Translations under genes and position numbers: made by a program
Notes under the pieces: model-generated
What the model saw: only the letters and a program-made list of their open reading frames with translations
Told to the model about the DNA's origin: nothing
Databases searched by the model: none
Origin: Gammaproteobacteria bacterium
GTDB lineage: Bacteria; Pseudomonadota; Gammaproteobacteria; GRL18
Direction: 5' to 3'
Assembly: GCA_016744375.1 (NCBI GenBank)
Contig: JADGEM010000012.1
Location: forward strand, 1 to 64,000
Length of the DNA: 64,000 bases
Part shown: in pieces, positions 60,838 through 64,000 of the stretch
Position numbering within the stretch: the stretch's first letter is position 1
Layout: the number at the start of each line of letters is the position of its first letter

Positions 60838-62232
60838 ATGTTTATCACTTCATTACGACTACTAATCTTCTGTCTGCTATCAGGCTTATCTATCCGTGGC
60901 ATATGCCAGGAAATACCCCCGCCACCTGTGGGTAAAATTCCCGTTATCCATATTTATGCCGAAAACCTGTCCCCTCTGGAGATCGGTCTGGAAGTTGGTC
61001 GACAAAGCAAACAGTTATTTCCGGACATTGAATATCGCTATGACCGCTATTTAATGGCAAGCCTTAACCAGATGGGCTTTAATGACATGCTCAGAGATCG
61101 GTTACCCAAACTTAAAAGTCATATAGACAATGCCTATCAAAAAGAAATGGAAGGCATTGCAAGCAGTTGGACACTTGTCCATGACAATAAACTGGGTGAT
61201 GGCTATCTCTCATGGGATGAATATTGGGTATTAAATCTATTGGCAGATATTGGCTTGCCTGCCAACGGCACAGGATTTGGTGTATTAAACACAGTGTCCA
61301 GAGAAAAAAGCACGATCATTGGACGTAATCTGGATCTGAAAAGCACACCCGAATTGCGCGGTTTACAGGCAATCACGGTTTATCAATACAGCAGCCATGC
61401 TGTCGTTAATATTGGCTTCGCTGGTATTATCTCTGTACTGAGCGGTTTTAATGACAGCGGCTTGTTCGTTGCCCATTTTAACGCGGCTTCAGATTTATCC
61501 TATCAAAATCCATATCCAGCAAGACAAGACACAGGCAAAGCCATTCAAGCATATGGTTTTGCCATGCGAAAAACCCTGGAGACCATGACCTCTGTACGCA
61601 AGGCAACTAATACACTGGCAAAAAATACATACGGCATCAGCAGTAATATACTCATTGCTGATAAAAAGAATATACAAATACTGGAATACTCCTCAGTGGG
61701 AAAAGCACAGATACGAAGCTGGAAAAGTGAGACACATCCAAGCAAACAATGGAATAGCTCCTTACAAATGGCAGTAGTTGACTGCCACGTATTGAACAGT
61801 CGCTCAGGTAGCTGTGAAAGAGCCAAAGACACATACCGTTGGGAACGGCTACGCACACAGACAAAATTCACTAAAAATAAAAAGGCAGGGGTACAGGATA
61901 TAGCAGGGATAATGCTGGACACACATAATCAGTATTATGAAATACTGGCTTCCGATACCTTACAGTCAATGATTTACCTGCCCGGTACTGGGCACTTGTA
62001 CCTATACACTGCACCTGTTAATGCAACTAAAATACCACCGGCTTATAAAATATATTATCAGGATCTATTATCCAGTAAATTTCGTAATCTACAGAATAAA
62101 AATTATTACTTCTGGTGGATTTCAGGGCTCCTGGCCCTATTGGCAATTGCTTTATGGCTAATACGGCGATCAATAAGAGAGAAACCATACGGGAATAATA
62201 TCGGTCTCGATAACATTAATACAAATAGCTGA
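60838..62232 (+). CDS. C45-family (acyltransferase/ceramidase-like) protein with C-terminal anchor
   Basis: 464 residues. An N-terminal signal sequence (SLRLLIFCLLSGLSIRGICQ) is followed by an Ntn-hydrolase fold of the C45/acid-ceramidase type: DGYLSWDEYWVLNLLADIGL, IIGRNLDL and SGLFVAHFNAASDL are family landmarks. The usual self-cleavage Cys (as in CTSFxxW before GRNLDL) appears to be Gly-Thr-Gly-Phe (NGTGFGVLN), so the nucleophile may be missing. A membrane helix (WWISGLLALLAIALWLI) near the end anchors it. No ribosome site is evident before the ATG, so the start may be further off than it appears. Substrate unknown; relatives hydrolyse or form amide bonds. Confidence 0.7.
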   Translation: MFITSLRLLIFCLLSGLSIRGICQEIPPPPVGKIPVIHIYAENLSPLEIGLEVGRQSKQLFPDIEYRYDRYLMASLNQMGFNDMLRDRLPKLKSHIDNAYQKEMEGIASSWTLVHDNKLGDGYLSWDEYWVLNLLADIGLPANGTGFGVLNTVSREKSTIIGRNLDLKSTPELRGLQAITVYQYSSHAVVNIGFAGIISVLSGFNDSGLFVAHFNAASDLSYQNPYPARQDTGKAIQAYGFAMRKTLETMTSVRKATNTLAKNTYGISSNILIADKKNIQILEYSSVGKAQIRSWKSETHPSKQWNSSLQMAVVDCHVLNSRSGSCERAKDTYRWERLRTQTKFTKNKKAGVQDIAGIMLDTHNQYYEILASDTLQSMIYLPGTGHLYLYTAPVNATKIPPAYKIYYQDLLSSKFRNLQNKNYYFWWISGLLALLAIALWLIRRSIREKPYGNNIGLDNINTNS

Positions 62233-62284
62233 GCCTAATATTACAGAATACCAGGCATTAACCGCATCTCCATAGTGATTTCTG

Positions 62285-64000
62285 TCATTGGATAGGCTCC
62301 TGGATAATATCCAGTGCAAAAAGATGAGCCTTGCCACCGCCCCAGATATCCAGTACCGTTAATCTTAACAGCCGAATATTTGCCTGCTGGCAAGCTTGTA
62401 CATCCAGCCGCTGAACATTAAGTGTCTTGTGAATCAAGGTTTGCCAACTATTTTTATTTTCTGAATAATATTCAAGTAAATACTCTTTTATCATCATTGC
62501 TGGCATTTCTGCCTTGTTTTTCTTTAATGGATAACTACAGGGTAGGCGTTTAATATTTTTAAAATCACTATCATGAATCATCCTGACGCCATGAATATCC
62601 GATACCTCTTGCAGTTCAATTTCCAGGGGCTCACCTTTGGTAAGCCATAGTCCATTGTCTTTGCCATTCAAGCCCCGATCGATGCCATTGTATAAATTGG
62701 TTCCAGATTTATGTTTGACCTTCAAAGGCAAGGCCTCTTTATGCCGCCTTAACCTATCTGGCAAATAGCAATCCTGATCTAATAAGCGTGTTTGTAGTGC
62801 TTTTATTTTGTCTGGATTCTGATAAAGCAGTCTCGGTATAATAGAATACTCATTTGCTATGGCCGCTGCAGTACCAACTGCCTGACCCATCAGGGCGCAT
62901 GTGCCGATCACGCGAGCACTACCCAGAGCCATATGGCTGACAGAGACATTTCTACCGGCAAACATCAAGTTGTCAATATTGCTGGAATAGAGACATCGAA
63001 AAGGAATGCCATAAGGGCTGGGTGCTTTATTGAACACCGTAGGTCGTCCCGGATAAAAAATACCTTTTGGGTGATGATGATCCATGGGCCAGCCACCATA
63101 AGCTACTGTGTCTGCAAATTTTCCGCCTGATAGTATATCTTCCTGAGTTAATATCCAGTCACCTTTATAACGGATATTCTCCCGTTTTCCTGGTACAGAA
63201 CCTATCCACTCCAGCTCCCACTGGTGTCCCCTGCCATCAGGATGGTTCTTGATACAATCCCAGACACCATAGGCAATTTTTAGTAATTCATCCCGGATGC
63301 TTTCGGCATCAACAATGGTATCCTGCATGCCTCCAACTTCCAGCCACCAGAAATTACTGTTTGCCTGTGCCTTTAACCTGCGGTAGGGCAGGTCTTCTTC
63401 GGTAAAGTGGTAAGCCCATTCTGGCGGTATAAAAGGCACATGCTCATCGACTTCCCGTAATTGCAGCAAGATGGAGTTTCCCATACTGCAATTATCCGCT
63501 TTATCGACCGTCAGAGATTCATTAAATTCATCTATGCCTTCCCTGCCGCGGTAAAACTCGGCTCCACAGTAGCGTAAAATAGAATCGCCAGAACAATCAA
63601 TAAAATACTTTGCCTGGATCTCAGTCCATTTCTGTGTGCTTAATTGCCAGGCTCTGGCAGATTGAATCTGATTATTCCTGGTATGAGTATCAATTACACT
63701 GGTATTCAATAACAGCTTGAGATTTTCCTGATACTTAACCTTGGAATATAAAATATGATCCCAGAGGGTATATTTCAATCCAGGGTTTCGATACAGGTTT
63801 TCCAGCAATATCTCTTCAAGAATACCAGCTTCTTTCTGATCACTGCCCCGTGCGCCACTGATCCACATGCGAACCTCTGATGAGGCATTACCACCCAGCA
63901 TGGGACGATCCTGTACCAGCACAGTTTGTGCGCCATTTCTGGCGGATGCAATAGCAGCACAAATACCTGAGAAACCACCACCAACGACACAAACGTCTGT
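62285..64000 (-). CDS. FAD-dependent oxidoreductase, N-terminus beyond window end
   Basis: At least 571 codons; the frame remains open to base 64000. The dinucleotide-binding motif VGGGFSGICAAIASARNGAQ is in the last 80 bases, so the true start lies outside the window and a GTG at 63922 is not the start. Later landmarks include GGNASSEVRMWISGARGSDQ, YFIDCSGDSILRYCGAEFYR and NIDNLMFAGRNVSVSHMALG, typical of the PF12831 FAD-dependent oxidoreductase family. The C-terminal ~150 residues form a beta-rich appendage. These enzymes act on unknown substrates, often in polysaccharide or glycoside contexts. It converges with the C45 gene 52 bases away. Confidence 0.8.
   Translation of the reverse strand, partial: TDVCVVGGGFSGICAAIASARNGAQTVLVQDRPMLGGNASSEVRMWISGARGSDQKEAGILEEILLENLYRNPGLKYTLWDHILYSKVKYQENLKLLLNTSVIDTHTRNNQIQSARAWQLSTQKWTEIQAKYFIDCSGDSILRYCGAEFYRGREGIDEFNESLTVDKADNCSMGNSILLQLREVDEHVPFIPPEWAYHFTEEDLPYRRLKAQANSNFWWLEVGGMQDTIVDAESIRDELLKIAYGVWDCIKNHPDGRGHQWELEWIGSVPGKRENIRYKGDWILTQEDILSGGKFADTVAYGGWPMDHHHPKGIFYPGRPTVFNKAPSPYGIPFRCLYSSNIDNLMFAGRNVSVSHMALGSARVIGTCALMGQAVGTAAAIANEYSIIPRLLYQNPDKIKALQTRLLDQDCYLPDRLRRHKEALPLKVKHKSGTNLYNGIDRGLNGKDNGLWLTKGEPLEIELQEVSDIHGVRMIHDSDFKNIKRLPCSYPLKKNKAEMPAMMIKEYLLEYYSENKNSWQTLIHKTLNVQRLDVQACQQANIRLLRLTVLDIWGGGKAHLFALDIIQEPIQ

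Overview
The window looks like part of a large plasmid or plasmid-derived replicon from an AT-rich Gram-negative bacterium, most likely a gammaproteobacterium. This rests on a KfrA-type coiled-coil DNA-binding protein (190-1239), a winged-helix replication-type protein (19413-20414), a ParA-ParB pair plus a second ParB (20894-24116), a parS-like palindrome just before the second ParB, and two DnaA boxes after it. The organism itself cannot be named from the sequence. No rRNA, tRNA or CRISPR array was seen. Relics of IS30-like and rve-type transposases, duplicated leaders and decayed gene copies show repeated rearrangement.

Layout. 1-6351: KfrA, then a B-C-A-D molybdoenzyme operon of the polysulfide/thiosulfate/tetrathionate reductase type. 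6495-17567: two P1B-like ATPases, each next to a secondary transporter (Na/phosphate, dicarboxylate symporter), and a DoxX protein carrying an ATPase-like N-terminus. 18300-24627: replication and partition block. 24938-29136: CAX antiporter, coiled-coil protein, TMEM175-like channel, TauE/SafE permease. 29178-35806: two class V PLP enzymes, two EgtB-like sulfoxide synthases with matching upstream elements, and an ECF sigma factor; EgtD lies at 46368-47387, so ergothioneine-type synthesis is encoded. 36396-45149: glycine-rich membrane protein, ZIP transporter, DUF697-ATPase fusion, CDF transporter and another ATPase. 45443-57431: hypothetical protein, EgtD, three stand-alone DUF697 proteins, a sulfotransferase, an ATPase, a lone molybdoenzyme flanked by duplicated debris, a YflT-like protein and a truncated ATPase. 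57650-64000: lipoprotein binding protein, SPFH protein, IS30 relic, small anchored acidic protein, C45-like hydrolase and a partial FAD oxidoreductase.

The most unusual theme is a family of P1B-derived ATPases. Four full-length members keep the DKTGTLT phosphorylation site, the HP motif and GDGIND but have lost the CPx metal site of the transport helix. All four start with a single membrane anchor and a basic linker. A fifth member keeps CPC and is fused to an N-terminal DUF697 domain and a His-rich linker. Three further DUF697 proteins, a truncated ATPase, a DoxX fusion and several single-pass small proteins lie around them. The fusion suggests that DUF697 proteins are partners of these ATPases. 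What the CPx-less members move, if anything, is unknown; this is the best candidate here for an undescribed system.
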